Assembly: GCA_029054245.1 (NCBI GenBank)
Contig: JAIDFQ010000043.1
Coordinates: 1-64,000 of the forward strand
DNA from: Lachnospiraceae bacterium
Lineage (GTDB): Bacteria > Bacillota > Clostridia > Lachnospirales > Lachnospiraceae
Length of the DNA: 64,000 bases
Reading direction: 5' to 3'
Shown: piece by piece, positions 17,046 to 24,120 of the stretch
Layout: every line of letters begins with the position of its first letter
Position numbering within the stretch: the first letter of the stretch is position 1
Made by a program: the position numbers and the translations under genes
The notes under the pieces: generated by a model
The model's input: the letters and a program-made list of their open reading frames with translations, nothing else
Database searches by the model: none
What the model was told of the DNA's origin: nothing

Positions 17046-17128
17046 TGCAGATTTGATGCAAAAATGATGGTAATATGATGCAAGAATGATGAAAAAATGA
17101 TGCACCGCGTGTGTATGCTGAATATAAG
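17042..17128 (+). promoter_or_regulatory. six 11-bp phased direct repeats and -10 region before the amidase gene
   Basis: Copies of an ATGATGCA-like octamer start at 17042, 17053, 17064, 17075, 17086 and 17097, an exact 11-bp period. The second copy starts TTGATG; the third and fifth end differently (GG and GA). A possible -10, TATGCT, lies at 17114-17119, 9 bp after the last copy, the same distance as at the LysM-LRR promoter. TATAAG at 17123-17128 is an alternative -10. No -35 box is seen. This looks like an activator-binding array for an OmpR/PhoB-class regulator. Confidence 0.82.
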
Positions 17129-17157
17129 CAGTAAAACACGAAAGGGGCATCATTTTT

Positions 17158-17985
17158 ATGTACGAGAGAAAAAAGGGCGGATGGAAAAACAGAAAGAAAA
17201 AGAATCGGGAGGCAGGTTTTTTGCAGGCAGCGTTGCTTGTGATTCTGACGGTGGGAATATGTACTTTTATGGAAATGGTAGCGCTGGCGGCACCGGCGCC
17301 GCCAGTAAATCTGCCTGTAAAGGGAAAAGAGAAAGAAGCGATGCAGACGTCTTGGATGCTGGAAGTAGCTGAAAATGTGCTAGTAGCGCAGAACTTAATG
17401 ATGGAAAAAGCACAGAAAGGGGAAGGACCGCTTATCGTGGTGGATGCAGGACATGGGGGTGAAGATTCAGGATGCCTGGGATTCGGGACTTATGAAAAGG
17501 ACATTAATCTTCAGATTGCCCTTAGAGTAAAGCAATGTTTGGAGAAAAGAGGATTCCGGGTCATGATGCTCCGGGAGACAGATGAATTTCTTGCAATAGA
17601 GGAGCGGGCAGAGCTGGCAAACAGTCATCAGGCGGATGCCTATGTGAGCATTCATCAAAATACATATGAGGGCAGCGATAAGAGCGTAAGTGGGATTGAA
17701 ACATGGTATGACGGAGCTGATACGGATAGGGATAACGAAAGGCTTGCAAGGCTGATCCATCAGCAGACCATAAAGAGTACCGGGGCAAATGAGAGAATGC
17801 TGTGGGATATAGCGGATTTGTATGTCACCAATAAGACGCTGATGCCAGCGTGTCTGATAGAAACAGGATTTTTGACGAATCAGAAGGAATGTCGCCTTCT
17901 TTCCACAGACGAATATCAAGAAAAAATTGCAGAGGGAATTGCGGAAGGGATTGAAATGTACTTTCAATCAGAAACAGATATGTGA
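17158..17985 (+). CDS. N-acetylmuramoyl-L-alanine amidase (Amidase_3)
   Basis: A zinc-dependent peptidoglycan amidase of the CwlB/AmiC family that cuts the bond between MurNAc and the stem peptide. In this 275-residue protein a very basic start (RKKGGWKNRKKK) precedes a hydrophobic export segment (about 21-45). The catalytic domain follows with zinc ligands His99 (DAGHGG), Glu113 and His166 (SIHQN) and the catalytic Glu235 (LIETGF). All four are present. It has no SH3 or other wall-binding repeat. Expression is probably controlled by the phased-repeat promoter upstream and so by the neighbouring two-component system. The ribosome binding site is AAAGGGG. Confidence 0.93.
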   Translation: MYERKKGGWKNRKKKNREAGFLQAALLVILTVGICTFMEMVALAAPAPPVNLPVKGKEKEAMQTSWMLEVAENVLVAQNLMMEKAQKGEGPLIVVDAGHGGEDSGCLGFGTYEKDINLQIALRVKQCLEKRGFRVMMLRETDEFLAIEERAELANSHQADAYVSIHQNTYEGSDKSVSGIETWYDGADTDRDNERLARLIHQQTIKSTGANERMLWDIADLYVTNKTLMPACLIETGFLTNQKECRLLSTDEYQEKIAEGIAEGIEMYFQSETDM

Positions 17986-18069
17986 TGAATAAAATATCCT
18001 TTTTTACCCATAATATGGATAGAATCAGCAGTCAGCTGGAAAACGTTTGGTTAAAAAGGAGAATGGAAT

Positions 18070-18669
18070 ATGGCAGTGGATTTTAAAAACAGTGAGACCA
18101 AAGATAATCTGATGCGTGCATTTGCAGGGGAAAGTCAGGCAAGAAACCGCTATACATTTGCGGCAGCCCAGGCAAAAAAAGAAAATCTGCATGTAATCAA
18201 GGAAGTATTTACTTATACAGCAAATCAGGAAAAAGAACATGCGGAAATCTTTTATAATCATTTGAAAGAGCTGTCAGGTGAGACCATCCATGTGGACGGC
18301 GGTTATCCGGTGGATATTACGGACGATATGACAAAGCTCCTGCGTATGGCACAGCACAATGAATACGAGGAGCACGATTCTGTATATAAAGCCTTTGGAG
18401 AAAAAGCAAAGGAAGAAGGATTCCATCAGGTTGCCAATTCCTTTTTCCTGATTGCGGAAATTGAAAAGGCGCATGGAGACCGGTTTGGTAAATTTGCGGA
18501 TCTTTTAGAGAAGGACAGGCTCTTTAAGGCAGAGCAAAAGACCAGCTGGATCTGTTTAAATTGCGGCTACATCTATGAAGGTGAGCAAGCGCCGCAAAAG
18601 TGTCCAGTATGCGAACATGATAGGGGATATTTCATCCGACTGGATGAATCGCCCTATGAGAGTAAATAA
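18070..18669 (+). CDS. rbr: rubrerythrin
   Basis: A 199-residue non-haem iron protein that reduces hydrogen peroxide in anaerobes. The N-terminal ferritin-like four-helix domain (about 1-145) contains the diiron ligands in AFAGESQARNRY, NQEKEHAEIF and EIEKAHGDRF. The C-terminal rubredoxin-like domain has two CXXC knuckles (CLNCGYIYEG and CPVCEH). This is the classical rubrerythrin architecture and length. It stands alone, with its own AAAAGGAG ribosome binding site and a terminator about 57 bp downstream. No PerR box could be recognised in the 84 bp upstream. Confidence 0.95.
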   Translation: MAVDFKNSETKDNLMRAFAGESQARNRYTFAAAQAKKENLHVIKEVFTYTANQEKEHAEIFYNHLKELSGETIHVDGGYPVDITDDMTKLLRMAQHNEYEEHDSVYKAFGEKAKEEGFHQVANSFFLIAEIEKAHGDRFGKFADLLEKDRLFKAEQKTSWICLNCGYIYEGEQAPQKCPVCEHDRGYFIRLDESPYESK

Positions 18670-18725
18670 CTATCCCTTATTTTATGGAACATCAATAAAA
18701 GTATTTGGGGAAGAATTTTTAGCAG

Positions 18726-18777
18726 CACGGGAATCAGTTTTTAATTATTTTATTTTAAAAATTGATTCCCGTGTTTT
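18726..18777 (+). terminator. intrinsic terminator after rubrerythrin
   Basis: CACGGGAATCAGTTTTT (18726-18742) pairs with AAAAATTGATTCCCGTG (18757-18773) over 17 bp with one G/T pair, followed by TTTTG. It is a strong, symmetrical hairpin. Confidence 0.85.
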
Positions 18778-18816
18778 GTAACCTTTCTAAGTTCATTTTC
18801 ATCTAATTAGTGTAAA

Positions 18817-18835
18817 ATGAAAACGATCGTTTCAT
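18817..18835 (+). promoter_or_regulatory. imperfect palindrome before the ECF sigma gene
   Basis: ATGAAAACG and CGTTTCAT flank a central ATCG-type core (18817-18835), differing from perfect symmetry by one extra A. It lies 31 bp before the sigma factor start. It could be a regulator site or part of an ECF-type promoter with a GAAAAC -35 element; the sequence alone does not decide. Confidence 0.35.
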
Positions 18836-18865
18836 AATGCAACAGGAAAAAGGAATTTATGAAAA

Positions 18866-19348
18866 ATGAATAAGGAACAGTTTACGACAGAGGTGCTTAA
18901 GGCAGAAAAAAGTTTGTACCATATAGCCAAATCTATTTTAGGAAATGATGAAGATTGTGCGGATGCGATGCAGAATGCAATCTTACATGCATTTGAAAAG
19001 TTACATACTTTGCAAAACAGTAAGTTTTTTAAGACATGGATTACCAGAATACTGATGAATGAGTGCTATCAAATCATACGTTCTAAAAAGGAGCAGATTC
19101 CTTATGAAGATTATTTTGAAATGCAGACACCGATAGAGCAGGAGAGTTATTCGGAGGTATTTGAGGCAGTGATGGAATTAGAAGCTAATTACAGAATCCC
19201 GCTGATCCTGTTTTATGTAGAAGGATTTTCCATAAAGGAAATCTGCCAGATTTTGAAACTATCGCAAAGTACGGCTAAAACAAGGCTTTGCCGGAGCAGG
19301 AAGCTTTTAAAAGAAAAGTTGATAGGAGTATATGGATATGAAAAATAA
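18866..19348 (+). CDS. ECF-type RNA polymerase sigma factor
   Basis: A 160-residue group 4 sigma factor. Region 2 covers about residues 10-80, including DEDCADAMQNAILHAFEKL and FKTWITRILMNECYQIIR. Region 4 is near 100-155, with the helix-turn-helix YVEGFSIKEICQILKLSQSTAKTRLCRSRKLLKE. It should direct RNA polymerase to a small stress or envelope regulon. The next gene overlaps it by 17 bases and encodes a membrane protein with a cytoplasmic N-terminus, very likely the cognate anti-sigma factor. No zinc-binding anti-sigma motif is needed in this type. Confidence 0.93.
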   Translation: MNKEQFTTEVLKAEKSLYHIAKSILGNDEDCADAMQNAILHAFEKLHTLQNSKFFKTWITRILMNECYQIIRSKKEQIPYEDYFEMQTPIEQESYSEVFEAVMELEANYRIPLILFYVEGFSIKEICQILKLSQSTAKTRLCRSRKLLKEKLIGVYGYEK

Positions 19349-20363
19349 AAAGTGGAGCAGTGAATTCCCGGAAGTGCCGGAATTTGTGCATCAGACAGTG
19401 CTTGACACCCTTGACGGACTGGACTGCGGAAAGGTCAAAAAGGTGAAACAGATGAAAAAACGTACTATAATTATTTTAGCAGCAGCAATGATTGCCATTC
19501 TTGGAACGACGGTAAGTGCATCAGAAATATTTAAGTGGAATGAAAAGGCAAACGAGGTATTTGAAGCGGATGAAGAACAGCAGAGAGAACTGGTAATGGA
19601 GCAGGTGGCGCAGGAAGAGTACCAGACAACTACGGACGCTGGGCTTACTATACGCGCAGTGCAGACAATCCAGGACGTGAACTGCTTCTATGCACTGTTT
19701 GAAATAACAGCAGAAGATGATTCCATACAGATTTCGCCGGAAAATGACATGGGAGTTCAGATTGATTACCATGGAAAGGAAAGCCCTTTTGGCATGCTTG
19801 GACGGGGGTTTGTGGAGGAAGGACGTCAGGAGATTTCTAACAGCAGGTATTATGAAATCTATGGGACAAAAGCAGATGCCGGAACAGAAGACTTAGATAT
19901 GACCATTCATTTTACCTCCCTGGACGCGCCGGGAGAGAAGGCATTAGCCGGCGACGCGATGATAAAGGGAGATTGGGAATTTTCACTCAATCTGCATGCG
20001 GTGGAGGCAACCCGATATGAGGTAAATAAGGAGTACCAGATTGCAGGATGTACGGTGATGGTTAAGGAGGTAGAACTTACGCCGATCAGCGTGAAGCTAG
20101 TCTGCGATGAAGCCGGTGCAAGGGAATTGGAAAAGACAGAGGGCGTTAATATTGATCAGGCTGACAGCTTAAGATCCCTGTTTATTAACGGAGTAAAATA
20201 TCAGGATGGCACTGTTGTGGAGGAAGAGGGGTATCAGGAACTTTCAGTTGGCTATGAAAATGGAAATTATGAAAAAACTGCCCGCTTTTCCCACGTGATA
20301 GATGTGGAAAATGTCAGTGCTCTGCTTGTAGGAGATAATAGGGAGGAGATCAGTCTGCCATAA
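19332..20363 (+). CDS. membrane-anchored anti-sigma factor, DUF4179-like
   Basis: A 343-residue protein with a short cytoplasmic N-terminus (about 1-35, WSSEFPEVPEFVHQTVLDTL), one membrane helix (about 38-56), and a large external domain. The external part starts as ASEIFKWNEKANEVFEADEEQ, typical of the DUF4179 family found beside ECF sigma factors in Clostridia. The N-terminal segment probably binds the sigma factor and holds it inactive until an external signal arrives. Start codons at 19332 and 19338 are both possible; both lie in the end of the sigma gene, giving translational coupling. The signal is unknown. Confidence 0.78.
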   Translation: MDMKNKKWSSEFPEVPEFVHQTVLDTLDGLDCGKVKKVKQMKKRTIIILAAAMIAILGTTVSASEIFKWNEKANEVFEADEEQQRELVMEQVAQEEYQTTTDAGLTIRAVQTIQDVNCFYALFEITAEDDSIQISPENDMGVQIDYHGKESPFGMLGRGFVEEGRQEISNSRYYEIYGTKADAGTEDLDMTIHFTSLDAPGEKALAGDAMIKGDWEFSLNLHAVEATRYEVNKEYQIAGCTVMVKEVELTPISVKLVCDEAGARELEKTEGVNIDQADSLRSLFINGVKYQDGTVVEEEGYQELSVGYENGNYEKTARFSHVIDVENVSALLVGDNREEISLP

Positions 20364-20401
20364 TAATTCCTAAATTTATTCTTAATACGGGCGGCAGACG
20401 A

Positions 20402-20431
20402 TTGACAATTGATAATTCCAGCGAATATAAT
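20402..20431 (+). promoter_or_regulatory. promoter of the VanZ-family gene
   Basis: TTGACA (20402-20407), 18 bp, TATAAT (20426-20431): both hexamers are perfect. It lies 74 bp before the start at 20505. Confidence 0.8.
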
Positions 20432-20504
20432 GAGTACTGTGGTCGTCTTATCTTTACATAGATAGCATCACTGGTTACAATTGTTGTCTGTATTGGAGCG
20501 GTAG

Positions 20505-21023
20505 ATGAAGAATAAGAAAAAAAAGAGACAGGGACTGGCGGCACTGGTCTTATGGATTGTATTTATTTTAATGATAGCAGGGATAACATTTATTTCTTTC
20601 CAGAATGGGGAGGCAACCAAGGAATTGGGAAGTCAGATTATGGATAAACTGACTCGGTTTCAGGCCGTGCCTGAAGTTTCTACGGGAGAAGAGATGGCGG
20701 CAGCAACTTATGGCATGAGACAAAGTGGCAGGGCATTGGTCTTTCTCTTGATTGGGATTGTAGGAACGATTACGATTCATGTAAGCTGCTATCGGTGCAA
20801 CTGGCTGATTAGGACAGGAATCACCGTCTTTATTCTGGCGGCAATTGCCTATTTTACAGAAAAATTAAAAATATACATTCCTACAAGGCATTACAGCTAT
20901 GAGGAAATGATGATAAGCATGGCTGCAGCGGGAGTGGGATGCTTAGCGGTATCCCTGATCATGCTGCTGGGCAGGATTTTAAAAAGCTTATCCCACCCAA
21001 AAGCTACCGGGCACTCTTTATAA
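20505..21023 (+). CDS. VanZ-family membrane protein
   Basis: A 172-residue protein with a basic N-terminus (MKNKKKKRQ) and four membrane helices (about residues 11-30, 75-94, 101-119 and 137-155). The conserved FISFQNGEATKELGSQI after helix 1 and the TEKLKIYIPTRHYSYEEMMIS segment before helix 4 match the VanZ family. VanZ confers low teicoplanin resistance in enterococci; most relatives have no known role, so resistance should not be assumed. The stop overlaps the end of convergent pyrI by six bases, within a shared hairpin. Confidence 0.8.
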   Translation: MKNKKKKRQGLAALVLWIVFILMIAGITFISFQNGEATKELGSQIMDKLTRFQAVPEVSTGEEMAAATYGMRQSGRALVFLLIGIVGTITIHVSCYRCNWLIRTGITVFILAAIAYFTEKLKIYIPTRHYSYEEMMISMAAAGVGCLAVSLIMLLGRILKSLSHPKATGHSL

Positions 21024-21040
21024 GTGCTCGGTATATTTTT
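21006..21040. terminator. shared terminator between the VanZ gene and pyrI
   Basis: ACCGGGCACT (21006-21015) pairs with AGTGCTCGGT (21023-21032) with one G/T pair, followed by ATATTTTT on the plus strand. Both converging genes end inside it. On the minus strand the tail is weaker. Confidence 0.7.
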
Positions 21041-21449
21041 CTTCACAATACTTGCAGCGGTAAATCTCTTTATCTTCGTCGGATAGTACGAAGATATGAG
21101 GAAGTCCCTGCTCAATGGAAGTGATGCACCTGGGGTTCTTGCAACGGATGACGTTCTTGATTTCTCTGGGAAGCAGCAGTTCCTTTTTTGATACGATCTT
21201 TCCGTCCTTGATGACATTCACGGTTATGTTATGGTCAATGAATGCCAGCACGTCAAGGTTCAGCATGTCAATATCACATTCAACCTTCAAAATATCTTTT
21301 TTCCCCATTTTGTTGCTTTTGGCATTTTTGATAATGGCAACGCAACAGTCCAGCTTGTCCAGTTGAAGATGATGATAAATGGAAAGGCTTTTTCCTGCCT
21401 TGATATGGTCTAAAACAAATCCTTCTTCAATTTTTCCTACATTAAGCAT
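21018..21449 (-). CDS. pyrI: aspartate carbamoyltransferase regulatory subunit
   Basis: A 143-residue regulatory chain that joins PyrB catalytic trimers and binds nucleotide effectors. The N-terminal allosteric domain (about 1-95) includes GFVLDHIKAGKSL and a hydrophobic ferredoxin-like core. The C-terminal zinc domain has all four ligands: Cys103, Cys108, Cys132 and Cys135. The gene lies 11 bp downstream of pyrB in the same operon. A regulatory subunit is found in enterobacteria, archaea and many Clostridia but not in Bacillus, which supports the clostridial assignment. Confidence 0.95.
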   Translation of the reverse strand: MLNVGKIEEGFVLDHIKAGKSLSIYHHLQLDKLDCCVAIIKNAKSNKMGKKDILKVECDIDMLNLDVLAFIDHNITVNVIKDGKIVSKKELLLPREIKNVIRCKNPRCITSIEQGLPHIFVLSDEDKEIYRCKYCEEKYTEHL

Positions 21450-21460
21450 ACGTTTCCTCC

Positions 21461-22378
21461 CTAATCTACCTGAATATTTAATAAAGTTAAAATGAGAGCC
21501 ATTCTTACGTAGACGCCGTATTGCACCTGCTTAAAATAAGCGGCTCTGGGGTCTTCATCCACTTCCACAGAAATCTCATTTACTCTGGGAAGCGGGTGGA
21601 GCACCAGCATATCAGATTTTGCCAGTTCCATTTTTGGCTTATCGAGAATATAGAAATCTTTTAATCTTACATAGTCTTCTTCGTTGAAGAAGCGTTCTTT
21701 TTGTACTCTGGTCATATAAAGCAGATCAAGTTCTGGCATGATCTCTTCTAGGCGGATTACTTCTTCGTAAGGAATATTGTTCTCCTTGAGCATTTCGGTG
21801 ACATAATCCGGCACCGTTAATTCCTTAGGGGAGATAAAAATGAACTTGATTCCCTCATAACGGACAAGGGCGTTAATCAGGGAGTGTACGGTGCGTCCGA
21901 ATTTGAGATCTCCGCAAAGACCGATGGTAAAGTGGTCAAGACGTCCTTTCATGGAGCGGATGGTCAATAGGTCAGTGAGTGTCTGGGTAGGGTGTTGATG
22001 TCCGCCGTCGCCTGCGTTGATGACTGGAATGGAAGACTTGCTGGCGGCTACCATAGGCGCTCCTTCCTTGGGGTGGCGCATGGCGCATATATCAGCAAAG
22101 CAGGAAATGACGCGGATGGTGTCGGATACGCTTTCACCTTTAGCAGCGGAGGAAGAATCTGCATCGGAAAATCCAATGACGCTTCCGCCTAAATTCAGCA
22201 TGGCAGATTCAAAGCTGAGCCTTGTGCGGGTGCTGGGCTCGTAAAAACAGGTGGCAAGCTTCTTCCCGCTGCAGGCGCGGGCGTACTTATCCATGTTTGC
22301 TTCGATGTCGTTTGCCAGGTCAAAGAGCTGGTTTAATTCCGCAACGGAAAAATCCAGGGGATTCATAAGATGTCTCAT
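21461..22378 (-). CDS. pyrB: aspartate carbamoyltransferase catalytic subunit
   Basis: A 305-residue enzyme of pyrimidine biosynthesis that condenses carbamoyl phosphate and aspartate. The carbamoyl-phosphate loop STRTR is at residues 49-53. [22 protein letters not shown] and the aspartate loop HPLPRVNEI follow in order. Length and motifs are normal. It forms an operon with pyrI downstream. A hairpin that looks like a terminator sits only about 20 bases before its ribosome binding site (GGAAGGAG), so expression may depend on read-through or antitermination. Confidence 0.97.
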   Translation of the reverse strand: MRHLMNPLDFSVAELNQLFDLANDIEANMDKYARACSGKKLATCFYEPSTRTRLSFESAMLNLGGSVIGFSDADSSSAAKGESVSDTIRVISCFADICAMRHPKEGAPMVAASKSSIPVINAGDGGHQHPTQTLTDLLTIRSMKGRLDHFTIGLCGDLKFGRTVHSLINALVRYEGIKFIFISPKELTVPDYVTEMLKENNIPYEEVIRLEEIMPELDLLYMTRVQKERFFNEEDYVRLKDFYILDKPKMELAKSDMLVLHPLPRVNEISVEVDEDPRAAYFKQVQYGVYVRMALILTLLNIQVD

Positions 22379-22394
22379 AGTTTTGCTTCTCCTT

Positions 22395-22430
22395 CCATAA
22401 AAAATCGAAGAGAATATTCTCTTCGATTTT
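22395..22430 (-). terminator. hairpin between the nitroreductase gene and pyrB, terminator or attenuator
   Basis: The 30 bases at 22401-22430 are a perfect palindrome, with stem TCGAAGAG/CTCTTCGA inside A/T-rich ends. On the minus strand it is followed by a T run, then immediately by the pyrB ribosome binding site. It clearly can end the nitroreductase transcript. No separate pyrB promoter fits between it and pyrB, so it might also control pyrBI. Confidence 0.75.
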
Positions 22431-22977
22431 AGTTTTGAAATGATAATAGTTCCTCCACAGGTTTTCTCCTGGGAGCTGCAGGTTCTTCGTCGGGATATCC
22501 TACAGGAATAAGCGCTACCAGTTCTCTTTCTTCGGGAACGTTTAATAAAGAAGCAGCCTTTGCTTCGTCGAAGATTCCCATGATAACGCTGCCAAGTCCC
22601 TTTTCATAGGCAGCCAGACAAAATGTCTGTGCGGCAATTCCAGCGTCGAACATCTGCCAGGATGCGCCGCGGGGAGTAGAATAGGAGCCGTCACGCTCAA
22701 AGCCGCTTCTTCCCTTGATGTAGGTCACGGCGACTAAGAGAGGTGCCTGCGCAATGATTTCACCATTTTTGGGATATGCCGGCGTACATTCGGCAGCGAT
22801 TCTGTCCTTTAAATCTCCCTCAACTGCAATGTAGCGGGTAATTTGTGTATGCTTCCAGCTTGGCGCATAGGAAGCGGTTTCGATGATTTCAGAAAGTAAA
22901 GCGTGATCCACAGGCTGATCCTTGAATTTACGGATACTTCTGCGTTCTTTGATACAGTCTTTTGCAGTCATAAGCAC
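22429..22977 (-). CDS. nitroreductase-family flavoprotein
   Basis: A 182-residue FMN-dependent oxidoreductase of the nitroreductase superfamily. The N-terminal [14 protein letters not shown] motif contacts FMN phosphate. [17 protein letters not shown] and the C-terminal [12 protein letters not shown].. [10 protein letters not shown] segment are typical. The subunit is short, as in the minimal NfsB/FRP relatives. Substrates may be nitro compounds, quinones or flavins and cannot be told apart here. The gene ends in the hairpin that precedes pyrB. Its ribosome binding site is TAGGAG. Confidence 0.88.
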   Translation of the reverse strand: MLMTAKDCIKERRSIRKFKDQPVDHALLSEIIETASYAPSWKHTQITRYIAVEGDLKDRIAAECTPAYPKNGEIIAQAPLLVAVTYIKGRSGFERDGSYSTPRGASWQMFDAGIAAQTFCLAAYEKGLGSVIMGIFDEAKAASLLNVPEERELVALIPVGYPDEEPAAPRRKPVEELLSFQN

Positions 22978-23152
22978 ACTCCTATCTATTTGTTTTTCAT
23001 TTTCATTACAATAAGCTGGCTCGCGAAGCGTGACAGCTTTTGTTTAACATAAGGATGTCTCACAGAGCGCGGCATCCATTGTTTATAACATCATAGCATA
23101 CGGGAGGGCTTCTTTCAATCAAATAATGGAGGAATGTGGGGAATAGTTCAAC

Positions 23153-23181
23153 TTGCAATATGGATGGGGATTTAGTATACT
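23153..23181 (+). promoter_or_regulatory. promoter of the PH-domain gene
   Basis: TTGCAA (23153-23158), 17 bp, TATACT (23176-23181). It lies 65 bp before the start codon, within the otherwise featureless 268-bp gap between the nitroreductase gene and the PH-domain gene. Confidence 0.6.
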
Positions 23182-23245
23182 ACGAAGTAGAAACAGCGGT
23201 GTTAAATTGGAACTTAGGAGAAGATTCCGGAAGGAGAAATAGATT

Positions 23246-23623
23246 ATGGCAACAGAATTTGTAGAAAGAAAAAGATGGTTGTTTTTAGGACTTCCGTTTA
23301 CCTTTACAAAATATATTGTTAAAGAAAATATGCTTACCATAGACAGCGGACTTTTGAAGAAAGTTGAAAACGACTGCTATATGTACAAAGTGCAGGATGT
23401 GGAACTGGTGACTTCCCTTGCAGAGCGGATTTTTGGAATTGGAACGGTTATCTGTTACACAGGGGATACGACTCACCCGAAGCTTATTTTATCTCATATT
23501 AAAAATGCAAAGGTGATTAAGAACTTCATTCTTGAGGCTTCAGAGCAGGCAAGGATGAAACGCCGTACACTCAATACACTGGATATCGGTGCAGGCGATT
23601 TTGAGGTGGATGATATGGAATAA
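23246..23623 (+). CDS. bacterial PH-domain protein
   Basis: A 125-residue soluble protein that reads as a single bacterial pleckstrin-homology-like (bPH2) domain: FTKYIVKENMLTIDSGLLKK, then YMYKVQDVELVTSLAERIFG and the closing helix HIKNAKVIKNFILEASEQAR. No membrane segment is present. Domains of this kind are common in envelope-related proteins but have no fixed function. The gene stands alone between its own promoter and a hairpin terminator. The ribosome binding site is AAGGAG, ten bases before ATG. Confidence 0.75.
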   Translation: MATEFVERKRWLFLGLPFTFTKYIVKENMLTIDSGLLKKVENDCYMYKVQDVELVTSLAERIFGIGTVICYTGDTTHPKLILSHIKNAKVIKNFILEASEQARMKRRTLNTLDIGAGDFEVDDME

Positions 23624-23626
23624 ATA

Positions 23627-23662
23627 CAAGGCGGTATGAGCAGAATCATACCGCTTCCTTGT
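23627..23662. terminator. bidirectional terminator
   Basis: GCGGTATGA (23631-23639) pairs with TCATACCGC (23646-23654), extended by AAGG/CCTT outside. It lies between the ends of two converging genes; the minus-strand gene's stop codon is in the right arm. The U-tract is modest in both directions. Confidence 0.6.
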
Positions 23663-24065
23663 TGCAGTTTTCTTTATCCGACAGAAGTTTTTCAAACAAA
23701 AGACCAACAAAAAACCAGTTGGGGAAATAATCCAGGCGGATTACCTTTTGGATATGCCAACGGGAGCCTTCATAATTCCAAGGGCACAATTTCCGGCTGC
23801 CCAGAAAGCGTCCCGTAAGATATTCACCGGCAAAGATGCATAGAGAGTAAATGCTGCCTCTTATGGAGAGAGGCATATTTTTAAGACGTTTAAAGATGGG
23901 CGCAAGCAGGCAGGCACTGCCATATATGGGAAACATCCAAAGTGAAGTCTGTCCCACAAGGCGCAGGTCTCTTTTTTGGAAAGAATGAAGGGCGGTAAAA
24001 GTGATTTCGAGGCACCAGCCAAGGAGCCCACATTTAAGAAAATTTTTTAAAAATGTTTTCATCAT
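23646..24065 (-). CDS. small membrane protein resembling the ABC-transporter type IV (PF06541) family
   Basis: A 139-residue protein with three or four hydrophobic segments. The features GLLGWCLEITFTALHS, then SLWMFPIYGSACLLAPIF and IFAGEYLTGRFLG...CPWNY follow the pattern of the PF06541 'putative ABC-transporter type IV' family (E in the first helix, PIYG in the second, EYLTG..WDY in the third). Members are of unknown function despite the name. It is convergent with the PH-domain gene. Confidence 0.65.
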   Translation of the reverse strand: MMKTFLKNFLKCGLLGWCLEITFTALHSFQKRDLRLVGQTSLWMFPIYGSACLLAPIFKRLKNMPLSIRGSIYSLCIFAGEYLTGRFLGSRKLCPWNYEGSRWHIQKVIRLDYFPNWFFVGLLFEKLLSDKENCNKEAV

Positions 24066-24120
24066 AGTATCAGTATGAGAAGAAAATACTGGAATTATAC
24101 ACAGGAAAGAAGTAATTGAT

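Noticed and set aside
17097-17112. A gene starting at the ATG codons within the phased repeats (for example 17097)
   Set aside because: The ATGATG units create many start codons, but none leads to a protein with recognisable features or has a ribosome binding site. The frame starting there runs out of phase into the amidase gene.
18866-20363. Linking the ECF sigma factor to the envelope locus regulon
   Set aside because: The phased ATGATGCA repeats do not occur near the sigma genes, and no shared promoter element could be seen. Proximity alone is not enough.
20505-21023. Glycopeptide resistance function for the VanZ-family protein
   Set aside because: VanZ homologues are widespread in Clostridia without vanHAX genes, and none of those are here. 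Family membership alone does not support resistance.
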